Made by a program: the position numbers and the translations under genes. The notes under the pieces were generated by a model. It was not told the DNA's origin, did no database searches, and worked only from the letters and a program-made list of their open reading frames with translations. A stretch of DNA of 64,000 bases from Symbiodinium natans. Taxonomy: Eukaryota; Sar; Dinophyceae; Suessiales; Symbiodiniaceae. The DNA lies in NCBI GenBank assembly GCA_905221605.1, contig CAJNDS010002548.1, positions 52,501 through 116,500 of the forward strand, in the 5' to 3' direction. Below are positions 39,046-54,570 of this stretch, in pieces (the first letter of the stretch is position 1; every line of letters starts with the position of its first letter).

Positions 39046-40615
39046 TCAGGCTTTAGGTCGTGACTGCGGAACTAGTGTTTGGGCCGGTTCAAGGTTTGCT
39101 GCTCTCATCTTGTCCACTGCCTTAAACAAGACCTACGTCTCCAAGGCACGCGGCAGAACCAGAACCTCACGCCACATGCCTTTTCTCCAAGAAACACTCG
39201 TGTGTCTTGACCGAGTCCTCAAACTGCACAAGCAGGACATGGCCAGGGTTCAGGGTTCAGGGTTCAGGATTCAGGGTTCAGGGTTCAGGGTTTCGGGTTT
39301 AGGGTTCAGGGTTGGGATCCCGGAGGTCGTCTGGCGAGCACTCGCAAAGGACGAAGCGCACGGGCAGGGTCGCCCGATGCTTCTGCTGCAGGCTGCCACA
39401 GTGGTTGTCGAGGCCATGGGTCTCGGGGAGGTCCAGCACTAGCATCATCACCCCTTGAGCCTCCGCATCCTTCTTCGCCTCCTCTACGGCTCTGTCCAGA
39501 TGCTCCTCCAAGGCCATCGTCTCAGGTACATACTCTACATTCTCGACATCGGGAACGAACCTGCTCAATTTCCTGTCAAAGCGCAGCACGCACAGCTTCC
39601 AGCCGAGGCACCCCGCCACGAAACGGAACAGCGTAGTGTCCAGGTTCCGCTCCACGGCCACGGGGCCCAAGTCACACGCCAGCCGCAGCTGCACATGGGC
39701 CATCCGCACGACCTCCCAGGCACTTGGGGCCGGAGATCCCAGACGCTCCGCATCTTTGATGAAAGGCCACACGGTCGCAGGTGTGGGCGAAAGCTGAGGG
39801 CCCCAGTCCAGGGACGCCACAACAAGCATCAGGGGGCGCAAGGCATGTGTAGGAGACCAGTCGTTAAGACGGGAAGAGTTCTGAAGATTTGGATCGAAAT
39901 TGTCAGGAAATTCGGCGTCTGCACCGATGCATGTCTGTCCAATGATATTTCGGCGCTCATTCTTTAACAGGAGAAACAGGCACGAGGGCTGGCGTGCGAC
40001 CCGCGTGGTGGCCGCTTCTCTTGCCAGCCGGAGCCAGTGCTCACAGAGCGCATGCTTCAGCTCCCGCAATGCCGGATCGAAACACTGAAGCTGGCCCAGG
40101 TGGAACCCATTCCACTCCTCTGCTTGCACCGTGAGGCTTTGAAACACCCGCAGGAATTTCGCCCTCGCCAGATCCGAGAGATCCAAGCTGCCCAGAAACG
40201 GCTCCACCTCTGCCCATGTCACGTACTCGGCCTCCCTCAGAGTCCACTTCACATCAAAGGCTGGCGATCTCGGCAGGAAGGCCTCCACTGCCATGGCAGC
40301 CAGAAATTTTCGGGCAGAGACGAACACGTCTATGCTGAAGGTGAGCTGTGCGTGGGCATCCGCCCGCTCGCCCTTGTTCAGGGGTTCGTGGGAGGGGTGC
40401 GCGAAGATGCGGATTGCATCGTCATAGGCTGTCCCTGCATAGACCGCGGTCCTTATCCCCAGATGGGCTTTCAGGCGGCCCTCCAGGTCTTCCAAGGTCG
40501 AGCCCGAAGCCAGGCTCACCTCGCACACGGTCTCCCCCGCCAGATTCTCAAACTTCACGTGGAGCCCGGCCTCCTGGGGGGTGACGGAGGCCGTGAGGGC
40601 CGTCAGGGTCGCCAT
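39046..40615 (-). CDS. Unrecognised 472-residue protein with ubiquitin-like N-terminus, three exons
   Basis: Exons 40,615-39,320 (432 codons), 39,223-39,176 (16 codons) and 39,120-39,046 (24 codons plus stop) join in phase 0. The ATG at 40,615 is chosen because it opens a clean domain; an in-frame ATG at 40,666 is also possible. Residues of about 18-95 resemble a ubiquitin-like fold (VKFENLAGETVCEV, then LEDLEGRLKAHLG), a common prefix in dinoflagellate proteins. The rest is globular with no membrane segment and no motif I can name. Intron 1 (96 nt, GA donor) is almost entirely CCCTGAA heptamers. Intron 2 is 55 nt, GT-AG. The long exon is open in the minus frame, with conventional third-position GC bias. 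Confidence 0.75.
39224..39319 (-). repeat. 96-nt intron built of CCCTGAA heptamers
   Basis: Between GATCCCAACCC and GTGCAG the intron consists of about eight CCCTGAA/CCCTAAA/CCCGAAA units. Phase 0 exons flank it. It shows directly that heptamer arrays can make up nearly a whole spliced intron. Confidence 0.65.
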
Positions 40616-40669
40616 GAGAGCTCCGGCTTTGAGGGGCTTTGGGAGCAAGGCAGCTAGGCCCCACATGTC

Positions 40670-43200
40670 TAAGGGGCTATATACTTACCTTCTACAGCCC
40701 CTACATCGGGGTAAGTAGCCCCTAAACAAGCCCCAAAAAAGCCCTCAGGTCCCTTTTCAGGGTCCCTCCGTTAGTTCCTTGATATGTGGGTCTGAGGGCT
40801 GCCTTTGGGGGTGGTGAAGTTTTGCCTCGATCATCTGGCCTCTTCATGCGTCAAAGGCGTCTTCGCGAAGAAAGGGTTTAGGGTTTAGGGTTTAGGGTTT
40901 AGGGTTTAGGGTTTAGGGTTTAGGGTTTAGGGTTTAGGGTTTAGGGTTTAGGGTTTAGGGTTTAGGAGCTGCGGCACTGGCCGGTGACTTTAAAGCCCAG
41001 GAATCTGAGGGCCCGCCGCGCTGGCGCGCAGCAGATGCTCATCAAGGAACGGCGGGAACTGCGACGCCCGGCTTAGGGTGTAGGGCTTCTGCTTACGGCC
41101 GAGTGTGATTTACAGTTACGGCTACGGCCTAAGGTTTAGAGCCCTAAAACCCTAAAACCCTGGAAATCCTGAAACCTTAAAGCCCTAAACCCTAAAACCC
41201 TAAAACCTTCGAGCCTAAACCCTAAATCCCGAAAACCCTCAAACCGTAAGACCCTGAAACTGAAACCCTGGAAACCCTGAAAAAGGTGAAACCCTGAACC
41301 CTGAAAACCTAAACCCTGGAACCCTGAAACCCTAAAAGACTGAAACCCTGGAAACCCTAAAACCCTGAAACCCTCAAACCCTCGAACCCTGAACCCAAAA
41401 CCCAAACCCTGACCCCTACCCTAGACCCTGAAACTGGAAACCCTACACCCTAAACCCTAAACCCTACACCCTACACCCTAAACCCTACACCCTACACCAC
41501 CCTAAACCCCCTAAACCCTCAACCCTAAACCCTAAACCCTAAACCCTGAACCTCGCAAATGAGTCGCAAGATCTGCGGCCGCGTCCGCGGCAGCGCAGAG
41601 CGACTCGAACTCAGCTCCAGGACATTTGGGGGTCCCTAGGGACTTGGGGATGGTTCAGGGTTTGGGGTTTAGGGTTTAAGGTTTAGGGTTTAGGGTTTAG
41701 GGTTTAGGGTTTAGGGTTTAGGGTTTGGGGTTTGGGGTTTGGGGTTTAGGGTTCAAGCCCGAAAGCTTGCTGCTAGGGGTTTTTACAGGTCCAGGGCCTG
41801 ATTAGGGTTTCGGGTGCAGGGCATAGCATCTTGGGATAGGGTTTAGGGTTTAGGGTTTAGGGTTTGGGGTTTAGGGTTTAGGGTTTCGGGTTTCGGGTTT
41901 CGGGTTTCGGGTTTCGGGTTTCGGGTTTCGGGTTTCGGGTCTAAGGTTTGGGACTACGTGTTGGGATTGTAGTTCTAAAGAACGGCGGGTTGGTGGAGAA
42001 CTTCTTGGGCCGGAAACCTCGCCCAAGAAATTGTTTCATGAACAATTCCTATTGCCTTGGGTCGCTGCGGCCTGTTCTGCGGCCTGTTTTAAACTAGAAG
42101 GGGAGCGTCATAGATTTGGATGTTCCCCCTTTGTTCTATCAGTACTTAATTGGGATTATAGGACCCCTTATAGTCCCCATCAAGGACTGTCAGTGTAAGG
42201 GGGAATATGCCAAGTACTAGAGAATACTATTTCACAAGTCCTAGAGTGGAGCCGGCAGAGCCGGAAAGGGTGCAGAGAAACCCTAGACCAAAAACCCTAA
42301 ACCCTAAGCCCTAAGCCCTAAGCCCTAAACCCTAAACCCTAAACCCTAAACCCTAAACCCTAAACCCTAAACCCTAAACCCTAAACCCTAACCCTAAACT
42401 CTAGGCCCTCCCCTGTGTGCACATTTGCTTTGCTTTTTCTTCAGCTCCTCTTCAGGGACCCGGCCCCAAGCAGACACCAAAACCCTAAACCCCGAAGCCC
42501 TAAACCTTGAACCCTAAAACCTCATAAACACGAAAACCCTGATCCCCTGCTGAACCAAAAAGCCTTCACCTTGAACCCTGAACTCAACGGACTGAAGCTT
42601 AGGTTTAATGTGGGGGCTTCTTAGGTATATAGGGACTATATGGGTATAAGACATAAGAAGAGTTTAAATAGGGGAATAAGATTAAGGGCCCCTTCACCTT
42701 GAACCTGAACAGGGAGGTCGTCAATGAGTCAAGAGGCGATTTCCGTCGAGTCCGCGTCGCGCAGACGTCTGAGCAGACCGACAGCATCCACCTTGCGCTC
42801 AAAACCCTGAACCGTTCAGTAGCCCCCGAAGGCCCCGAACCTCCTACACCGCCTAAACCGTAAACCCAATAAACCCTGAACCTCCCCGCTAAAAAACAAC
42901 CTCACAAACCCTCAAACTGAAACTTAAAATTCTAGGCTCTAAGCCCGAACCCCCCCGCCCTCCCCCCCGAAACAAACAATCCTTGAACCCTCAGCCCGAA
43001 ACCCAAAAACGTTGGGAAGGGGGCTTCCGTGTGGATTTGGGCTTCTTAGGGCTTAGGCGGGAGGCCACCAGTGCAAAGGTTGAGGGTTTGCGGTTTGGGG
43101 GGTTTCGGGTTTAGGGCTTTAGGGTTTGAACTTTGCAGTTTAGGGTCTGGGGATGCTCCATTTGGGGGCTGAAAGGGGGGGGGGGGGGGGGGGGGGGGGA
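40670..43200. other. Heptamer text with a few exon-like islands
   Basis: 40,968-41,075 is open on both strands (plus RNLRARRAGAQQMLIKERRE; minus MSICCAPARRALRFLGFKVT), strand unresolved. About 41,615-41,552 reads EFESLCAAADAAADLATHLR on the minus strand with a GT donor. The rest is CCCTAAA/CCCTGAAA text (41,140-41,550), TTTAGGG and TTTCGGG arrays (41,660-41,940), a TIR element (42,130) and a poly-G tract (43,178-43,199). Confidence 0.45.
42130..42235. mobile_element. TIR element related to the 43,871 introner
   Basis: It starts GGATGTTCCCCCTTTG and ends with its near inverse, AAGGGGGAATATGCC. It shares an internal AAGGACTGTCAGT stretch with the other copies. Flanking sequence does not give a convincing exon pair, so whether this copy is spliced is unknown. 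Confidence 0.6.
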
Positions 43201-43301
43201 CCCTATACCCTAAACCCTAAACCCCAGGTGATGGTCCACAGGCCTCGAGGCAGATTGCATCCATGCCCTTGATGTTCTTCCAGGCTTTGTCCGAGCGACA
43301 C
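42732..43301 (-). CDS. Candidate C-terminal exons, unrecognised
   Basis: 43,301 to about 43,223, after a CCAATAG|G acceptor, reads CRSDKAWKNIKGMDAICLEA and on with a GT donor. About 42,800-42,732 reads ERKVDAVGLLRRLRDADSTE and on, to a TGA stop. Both are convincing as protein; that they belong together is inferred from order. Confidence 0.5.
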
Positions 43302-43750
43302 CTATTGGGGGGGGGGGGGTTTGCTTCTGCGGGTTTGGGGTTGGGGGCTGTTACCCCAAAAAACCCCAAACCCCAAAACCCCAAACCCTTAACCCCAAAC
43401 CCTGAACCCCAAACCCCAAAACCTAAACCCTAAACCCCAAACCTTAAACCCGAAACCCTAAACCCTAACCCCAAACCCCAAACCCTAAACCCTAAACCTA
43501 AACCCTTAAAAGCCCGAAACCCTAAACCCTAGGGTTTAACGCTTAGGGTTTAGGATCAGTCGGGGTTGGGGTGGCCGGGCGACGAGACACTCCGCACATG
43601 GTAACCGGGCCGGACGAAACTTAAAGCCCGAGACCCTCCCCTCTGCTGTTTAGGGTGTAGGGTTTAGGGTTTAGGGTTTAGGGTTTAGGGTTTAGGGTTT
43701 AGGGTCTAGGGCTTTGGGTTTAGGGCTTAAGGTCTTCTTAGAGGCGTTCC

Positions 43751-44272
43751 TCAAGTGAAGGGACTCCAGGCCATCTCCGCGCACCTCCGCTGCACGTCAC
43801 TGAGGAGGCCCTGCGCCACACTCTTGGCCATGCGCCATGCGCCCTGCGCCGGGGAGCGGATAAGCATGATCTTGGGGGGGTGCAGGTTGGGATGCTCCCC
43901 CCTTATATGAACAGTCTGTAGTAGGGATTACAGTAACCCCCTCTTGTATAATCCCTCTTAAGGACTGTTCGTATAAAGGGAACATCCCAAGGTGTAGGTT
44001 TAGGAGCTCGAGCTTTAGGGGCTTGCCCACTGGCGGGTAGGGAAATGGAGATTTTGGAGCACTTCTGAAAAAAAAAAACCTAGGGCCGGAATGAGTCATG
44101 GAGGGCCGAAGGTTCCCCAGCACGTGCCTGGGGGCGGGAGGGTTTGGGGTGTAGGGCTTCACGTTTACCCTAAACCCTAAACCCTAAACCCTAAACCCTG
44201 GGTGCGGGCCTGGGCATCGTCGAGCATAGGCACGGCATCTCCGTTTGGCTTCTCGTCGTCACCATCCTGCAT
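43751..44272 (-). CDS. Small basic protein of about 90 residues, three exons
   Basis: An acidic first exon with ATG at 44,272 (MQDGDDEKPNGDAVPMLDD) follows a TTGCAG acceptor and ends near 44,198. The second exon, 44,064-43,987 (26 codons, KCSKISISLPASGQAPKARA), follows a T-tract acceptor. The third, 43,870-43,751 (IMLIRSPAQGAWRMAKSVAQ and on, stop TGA), ends the protein. The last two exons join in phase 0 around a 116-nt TIR element. The border after exon 1 is uncertain. The product has an acidic start and an amphipathic Arg/Lys-rich end; no family recognised. Confidence 0.65.
43871..43986 (-). mobile_element. Introner: 116-nt TIR element forming an intron
   Basis: The intron runs GATGTTCCCTTTATACGAAC to CCCCCCAAG with a GA donor. 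Its ends are inverted repeats sharing GGGATG-YTCCC and TATAYGAACAGTC. Phase 0 exons lie directly on both sides. Relatives with the same GGATGTTCCCCC/AAGGACTGT signature lie at about 42,130-42,235 and 49,312-49,373. Confidence 0.75.
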
Positions 44273-44309
44273 GCTGCAATCAGAAGACCCCATCTCTCTT
44301 CCCCCCAAA

Positions 44310-45985
44310 GGCTCTCAAAACCCATCCGAAGCCCGAAGCAGTAATCCCAAGCTTGAATCCCAAAAGCCATGAAGAGATAAACCCTCAAAACCCAGATGAA
44401 AATCAAAAGTATGTAACGGATGAAGAAAAGGCTCAGGTTGGGGTTGAAAGGCTGGGGGTACGCAGTCCAGGCTTTGAGGCTTGGAGCAGGGTGTGGGGAT
44501 CAAGTTCGGGCTTGGGTTTTAAGATTCTTGGGTTTGGGGTTTAGGGTTTAGGGTTTAGGGTTTGGGGTTTAGGGTTTAGGGTTTGGGGTTTAGGGCTTAG
44601 GGCTTAGGGCTTAGGGCTTAAGGTGCTGGGCTTTGGGCTTTGAAGGCCTAAAACCCTACATCTTTCGGATCCCCAAGTCCCTAAATCTCCAAGACCGAAC
44701 TTCCAAACTCAACCCTAAACCCTAAACCCTAAACCCTAAACCCTACACCCTACACCCTACACCCTACACCCTACCAAAACCCCAAAAGCCGAAAAGCCCT
44801 CATACCAGTAGTGCTGAAACCCTAAACCCTAAACCCCAAACCCCAAACCCCAATCCCAAACCCCATACCCCAAACCCCAAACCCTAAACCCTATACCCTA
44901 AACCATACCCTAAATCCCAAGCCTCCTCCGGGGATGGAGTTACAGCTCGCCGTATTGACACCAGAACTTGCCGGCTGCGCGAAAGACCCACCTCACAGAG
45001 CTATAGGGTTTAGGGTTTAGGGTTTAGGGTTTAGGGTTTAGGGTTTAGGGTTTAGGGTTTAGGGTTTAGGGTTTAGGGTTTAGGGTTTAGAGCTTAGGGC
45101 TTTGGGGTTAAATAGGGCTTAGGGCTTAGGGTTTAGGTTTGAGGGTTTAGGGTTTAGGGTTTAGGGTTTAGGGTTTAGGGTTTAAGGTGTAACATTGGCC
45201 CTATATACCCTCACCCCTGAAGCCTAAACGGCCTAAACCCTGGACACCCACAGAGCTAAACCCTAAAGCCTAAACCCTAAACCCTAATTGAAACCCACAT
45301 CGCCTCTCGGCGGTCCCTTAGCGCGGCCGCCAGGGAGAAGAGGACACAGGCGCGGCGCACAAACTTCATGCTGCTGGGGTTTAGGGCTTGCGGTGTTTAA
45401 GGTTTAGGGTTTAGGGTTTGGGGTTTAGGGTTTCGGGTTTCGGGAGGGCTTGGTCTCTTAGGGTCTCTTAGGGTTTTGAGGGCTTCGGGGTTGAGGGGTT
45501 GAGGATTTTGGTAGGGTTTAGGGCTTAGGGTTGAAGGTTGAGAGGTTTAGGGCTTTTGGGGTTTACACTGTAGGGGTCCGGGGGCTGAGCATTCCAGAGA
45601 AGGCTTTCAGGTTGGGTTTCTGGGTTTCGCAAACCTACGGCAGCCTAAGCAACGAGCAGCGCGGCGCCCAAGACTTCGGAGTTGGGGTCTAGGGTTTGGG
45701 GTTAGGGGTTTAGGGTTTGGGTCTAGGGTTTGGGGTTGGGGGTTTAGGGTTTGGGGCTTGGGGTTTGGGGTTTGGGGTTTGGGGTTTCGGGTTTCGGGTT
45801 TCGGGTTTCGGGTTTCGGGTTTCGGGTTTCGGGTTGGGGTTTAGGGTTTGGGGTTTAGGGTTTGGGGTTTAGGGTTTAGGGTTTGGGGTGTAGGGTTGGT
45901 GGTTCACCCTGCAAAACAGGTTCGCGACTCGAACACTCTTCCAAACCTCCATACCAAGAGTTGAAACAGAAACCAGCCTGACACT
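44310..45985. other. Heptamer-rich DNA, no gene supported
   Basis: TTTAGGG arrays (45,004-45,090; 45,135-45,185), CCCTACA and CCCCAAA runs (44,715-44,905), a TTTCGGG array (45,787-45,834) and short islands (44,280-44,520; 44,935-45,000; 45,305-45,370) without clear exon reading. Confidence 0.5.
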
Positions 45986-45989
45986 TGGT

Positions 45990-46083
45990 TGTCCAGCATC
46001 GTTGGAGAACTAAAGGTTAACTTTTGGGATTATATAGGGATTCTAATACCCCAAAAGGTTACAGGCTAACTAATCCAAGATAA
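45990..46083. mobile_element. Diverged third copy of the same TIR family
   Basis: It carries AAAGGTTAACTTTTGGGATT and CCCCAAAAGGTTACAGGCTA as in the other copies, with CTTGG-type ends. It lies about 100 bases beyond the stop codon of the hydrolase gene, so it may be in its 3' UTR or in an intron of it. Confidence 0.6.
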
Positions 46084-46176
46084 CATGTTGACATCGCTTT
46101 CCCCCCCCCCCCCCGGGTCGACTTTAAAACACCACAGAAACCAATGGGAATCCGGTAGCTCGTGCAATCTTGCAAC

Positions 46177-50728
<4,552 letters not shown>

Positions 50729-51029
50729 GTTGTTCCCTAAGTTTAAAACTCTAGAACTGCGCGACGCAGCGATGTCTTGAGCCTACGGGGCCCACTGCGA
50801 CACACCATGCTACCTTGGTATGTGATTTGAGGGTTTGGGGTGGGCTGAGGGTGGGTTTGTGGGTCAAAGAGCTCAAGAATCCTGAGTTTAATTGCTGAAA
50901 TCACAAGCCGGATTTGTGAGTGCTCCGAGTCTTCCACCCTCTTGAAGTTTTGGGGATTAGGGTTTTGGGCTTAGGGTTGAACACCCTAAAAACCCAAAAG
51001 ATGCTCGCGCAACTTGCTCAGTCTCTGAG

Positions 51030-51125
51030 GGTAGTATGGGCCCCTTATACACCCTCTATAAACCCAAGGGCCCATACTTCAGAACCCTTTAAAGGGAGGT
51101 AAGGGACCATACTAAGGGCCCATGT
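51030..51125. mobile_element. TIR element of the GGGCCCATA family
   Basis: GTATGGGCCCCTTATACACC and AGGGACCATACTAAGGGCCC mirror each other. It shares CTTCAGAACCCTTTAA with the 63,478 copy. Confidence 0.6.
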
Positions 51126-51402
51126 AATAACCCTTAGACTAGCCAGCAAAGACCTACGAGCATGGGAGCGGAGGCGTTTGGGGTAGTTCTCTCTATGATG
51201 GCCCTTCTGCGGTTGAGAGTTTAGGGCTCCGGGGTTCAGAAGACGGAGCCTTGCAGAACATGCGAGTTAAAAAGCACCTAAACCCTAAAGTCCCGTTTAG
51301 AATTTGCGGTGATCCCTGAGCCCTAACAAACCCCAAAACCCTAAGCCCTCAGCCTCTAAGCCCTGAGCCCTAAATGAGGCTTGGGGCAGGAAGGCGTCAG
51401 GT

Positions 51403-51830
51403 TTGTTTTCCGCTGTCCTTCTCGCCGAAACTAAAGAGCGATACGCACACCTGTTGTCGAGAGCCCTGCGTTCAGCCTCCACCTCGTGGCAACAGCCACG
51501 AGCAAAATCGTGTGTCCGTGCGAAACCCGCCCTCAACCGGTTCCTCAAATTCGGGAACCTCCCTGCTTGTTGGAAACTAGACGTGCGATAAACAGGATGC
51601 CGGGTTCAAGACCAAAGCTCAGTGGCAGGGTGTCTCACGACTGTGCACTGGCTTTACAAGAGGGAGGCTGCGCAGCTATGCATTGCCATGAGGCTGTGCA
51701 ACAGGATTGTGCCTAAGCGCACTGTGAGGGTGGAAACCTATGCACGCGTGTCATCTCTGCAGATGAGCGGGGCACATGCAGTTGTTTGGATTCCGAGAAG
51801 CTCCGATTGTCACATGGAACCCGAAGCCCT
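51403..51830 (+). CDS. Candidate exons, unrecognised
   Basis: 51,403-51,589 reads LLAETKERYAHLLSRALRSA and on. About 51,640-51,820 reads TTVHWLYKREAAQLCIAMRL and on (basic, VPKRTVRVETYARVSSLQMS). A short segment between them has an AGTGGCAG acceptor. Phase across the gap was not settled. Confidence 0.4.
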
Positions 51831-52029
51831 AAACCCTAATCCCTAAACCCGAAACCCAAACCCTGAACCTGAACCCTGAACCCCAAACCCAAAGTTGCTT
51901 TGCGAATGTTCTAAAAAGGGTTGTTCTGGGGATCTGCACATGAACCTGAACCCTAAACCCTAAACCTTAAAACCTAAACCCTAAACCCAAACCCTGAACC
52001 TGAACCCAAATCACTAAACCCATAGTCTA

Positions 52030-52623
52030 CATGGATCACGGGACAGTTTCTGGGTACAGGGTTTAGGGTTTAGGGTTTAGGGTTTAGGGTTTAGGGTTTA
52101 GGGTTTAGGGTTTAGGGTTTAGGGTTTAGGGTTTAGGGTTTAGGGTTTAGGGTTTAGGGTTTAGGGTTTAGGGTTTAGGGGTTTCCCAAGAGGGTCGCCC
52201 TAGGGATCTGCACATGCAATCTGATCGCGCGTGACCGCAGCACCAAGAAATATGTTGGTCACGTTGACGACAATGACCTCAGGCTGCCAGGGTGAGGGCT
52301 TCGGAACAAGGGATGTAGGGTTTAGGGTTAAGGGTTTCGGGTTTAGGGTTTAGGGTTGAGGGTTTAGGGTTTAGGGGTTAGGCTTATTTAGGGTTTAGGC
52401 TTGGGGTTGAGCGGGTTACGAGACAACATTGGGTTCCACCGTTTTGCCCTTGTACCACCATATGTACCGCCGTTTGCTAGATGACGGGCGCAGATCCCAT
52501 GGCCCTTTCGCCTTTCATCACCTCTTTGGTGGGGATTGCTGATGCATTCGAAGGCGATGGGAGACCGCAGCAAGCACCACCAAGTATGGGCAAGTTTAGG
52601 TTTTAGGGTTTAGGGTTTAGGGT

Positions 52624-52676
<53 letters not shown>

Positions 52677-54365
52677 GGTTATTTCCTGCTTCCCCATCAA
52701 TTTCAATGTCACAAGTTGATTGCAAGCGCCAAACGACGACGGACAACTTGCCCGGTCATGCCTCTGGAACCCCCTCTCAAGAGCAGTAGCCGGACTAGCC
52801 ATATGCACAGTTCTCTGGATGCCCCCTTGCGTTCCTGCTATATTGGGTGCCAAAGAACTACCTATGTAGCATGGTTCCGGCCATCGCCGAGCGACTGCGA
52901 CCCCAACACAGCAATGTTTCTGAGGATTGGCATCTGTGGAGATTCACAGCACTGACTGTTGCGGGGGCTGGCGCCTCTGATATGCTCTGATGAGGGAGGT
53001 TCAGGAAGCGTAAGAGGCTCCTCTGCACAACATTCCGAAAACCGCAACCCCCTTATGAACCTGAAGCCTAAGCTCCCTAAACCCTAAACCCTAAACCCCT
53101 AAACACTCACAGGCCGAGGGGCCGTGAGCAAGCTTAGAAGTGCCCCGGCGCTGTGCTTCAGGCTCTTCGGCACTGTTGGGGCGTCCCCGATGTATCTGTA
53201 GGCCATGGTGATCAAGTAACCTCACTCCGGAAGCTGGTGTTTACTGTATGGTTTTGGACTTAAGGTTTCGGGTCGCGTTGGCTTTGCGGTTTTTTTGGGT
53301 TTCGGTTGGGGTTTTAAGGTGTGGCGGGGGGGGGGGGGGTGGTGGAGGCATGTCAGTGTTATCCAGCCACCGACCAAGCTTGGCGACCCCTTCGACACTC
53401 TGCAGCTCACAGAGCCTGCCATGGTCTCGCTGAACGCTCGACGGCGCCTGACCCAACACACGTGAGAGGCGAGAGGGTTGAGTGCAAATACTTGTTGCTG
53501 CTTGCGACTCGAGTCTGGTGACGCTTGGGGTTTAGGGTTTAGGGTTTGGGGTTTGGGGCTTAGGGTTTAGGGTTTAGGGTGGCGTAAGTTTAGGGTTTAG
53601 GGATGCCCAAGTCCAGGATAGAGCCTGCCATGGTTTCGGGTTAGGGGTTCAGGGGTCAGGGTTTAGGGTTCAGGGTTTAGGGTTTAGGGTTTAGGGTTTA
53701 GGGTTTAGGGTTTAGGGTTTAGGGTTTAGGGTTTAGGGTTTAGGGTTTAGGGTCTAGGGTCTAGGGTTTAGGGTTTAGGGTTTAGGGTTTAGGGTTTAGG
53801 GTTTAGGGTTTAGGGTTAGGCGTCAGCTGGTAGCCTTCCAGGCCGCCACAGGCGGCGTAGGAGGCGATGTAAAGCGTGCCACCAGTCTGGGCAAGCGAGC
53901 AAAGCTGATTGGAGTTTAGGATTTAGGGTTTAGGGCTTAGGTTTTGGGGTTTGAGGTTCAAGCTTCAGGGTTTGCGGTGTGACCAGCTTCCCAATGGGAG
54001 CTGTTCTAGATCAAGAGCGATGCCCCACGACAAGCAGGCCGATGTGTTGCATTGTGGCATTGCGCTCCCAGTGTCAACTTCCGCGACTCGAATTCCTGTC
54101 CTGCACCCTAAACCCGAAACCCTAAACGCGAAACCCCAGTAAACCTTGAATAGACCCCAACCCCCTGGCACTCAAAAGCCCCCGTATCCCTCAGACCGAA
54201 TACCCCTTAAACTCGAATACCCCCACAAGCCACTCCACAAGAAGCGTCAACCCCTAAAACAACCTAAGACAAACAACAGCCGAAATCCTTGTATAAGAAG
54301 GCAGGCCCGAAGCCCTAAACCCTAAACCCTAAGCCCTAAACCCGAAACCCTAAACCCTAAACCCT
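52030..54365. other. Heptamer-rich DNA with two exon-like minus islands
   Basis: Long TTTAGGG arrays (52,060-52,180; 53,640-53,816) and TTGAGGG units (52,619-52,680). The 52,690-53,050 island is open on both strands and not assigned. Minus island about 53,465-53,345 reads RDHGRLCELQSVEGVAKLGR and 53,886-53,825 reads TGGTLYIASYAACGGLEGYQ after a CCAG acceptor, like a beta-propeller strand. Confidence 0.45.
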
Positions 54366-54570
54366 AAAGTCTTGGCCGCGAGCGCGACCTAGTCGCGAAG
54401 CGGCCTCGCGACGATCAGGAGCCGTCAAGACACACCACTGCAGAGGGTAAAGCCTCTGCAGCCTCTCCTCCTCGGCAAGCCCCCGTACTGGGACTAATAA
54501 AGGTCAGACCTGTAAACTTCAACCCCATACCCGGCATGAAATCCTAAATCCTAAATTCGAGCCTACAAGC

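Noticed and set aside
52665-52955. 96-codon plus frame after a TTGAGGG array
   Set aside because: The minus strand is equally open and no splice signal or domain decides; left unassigned.
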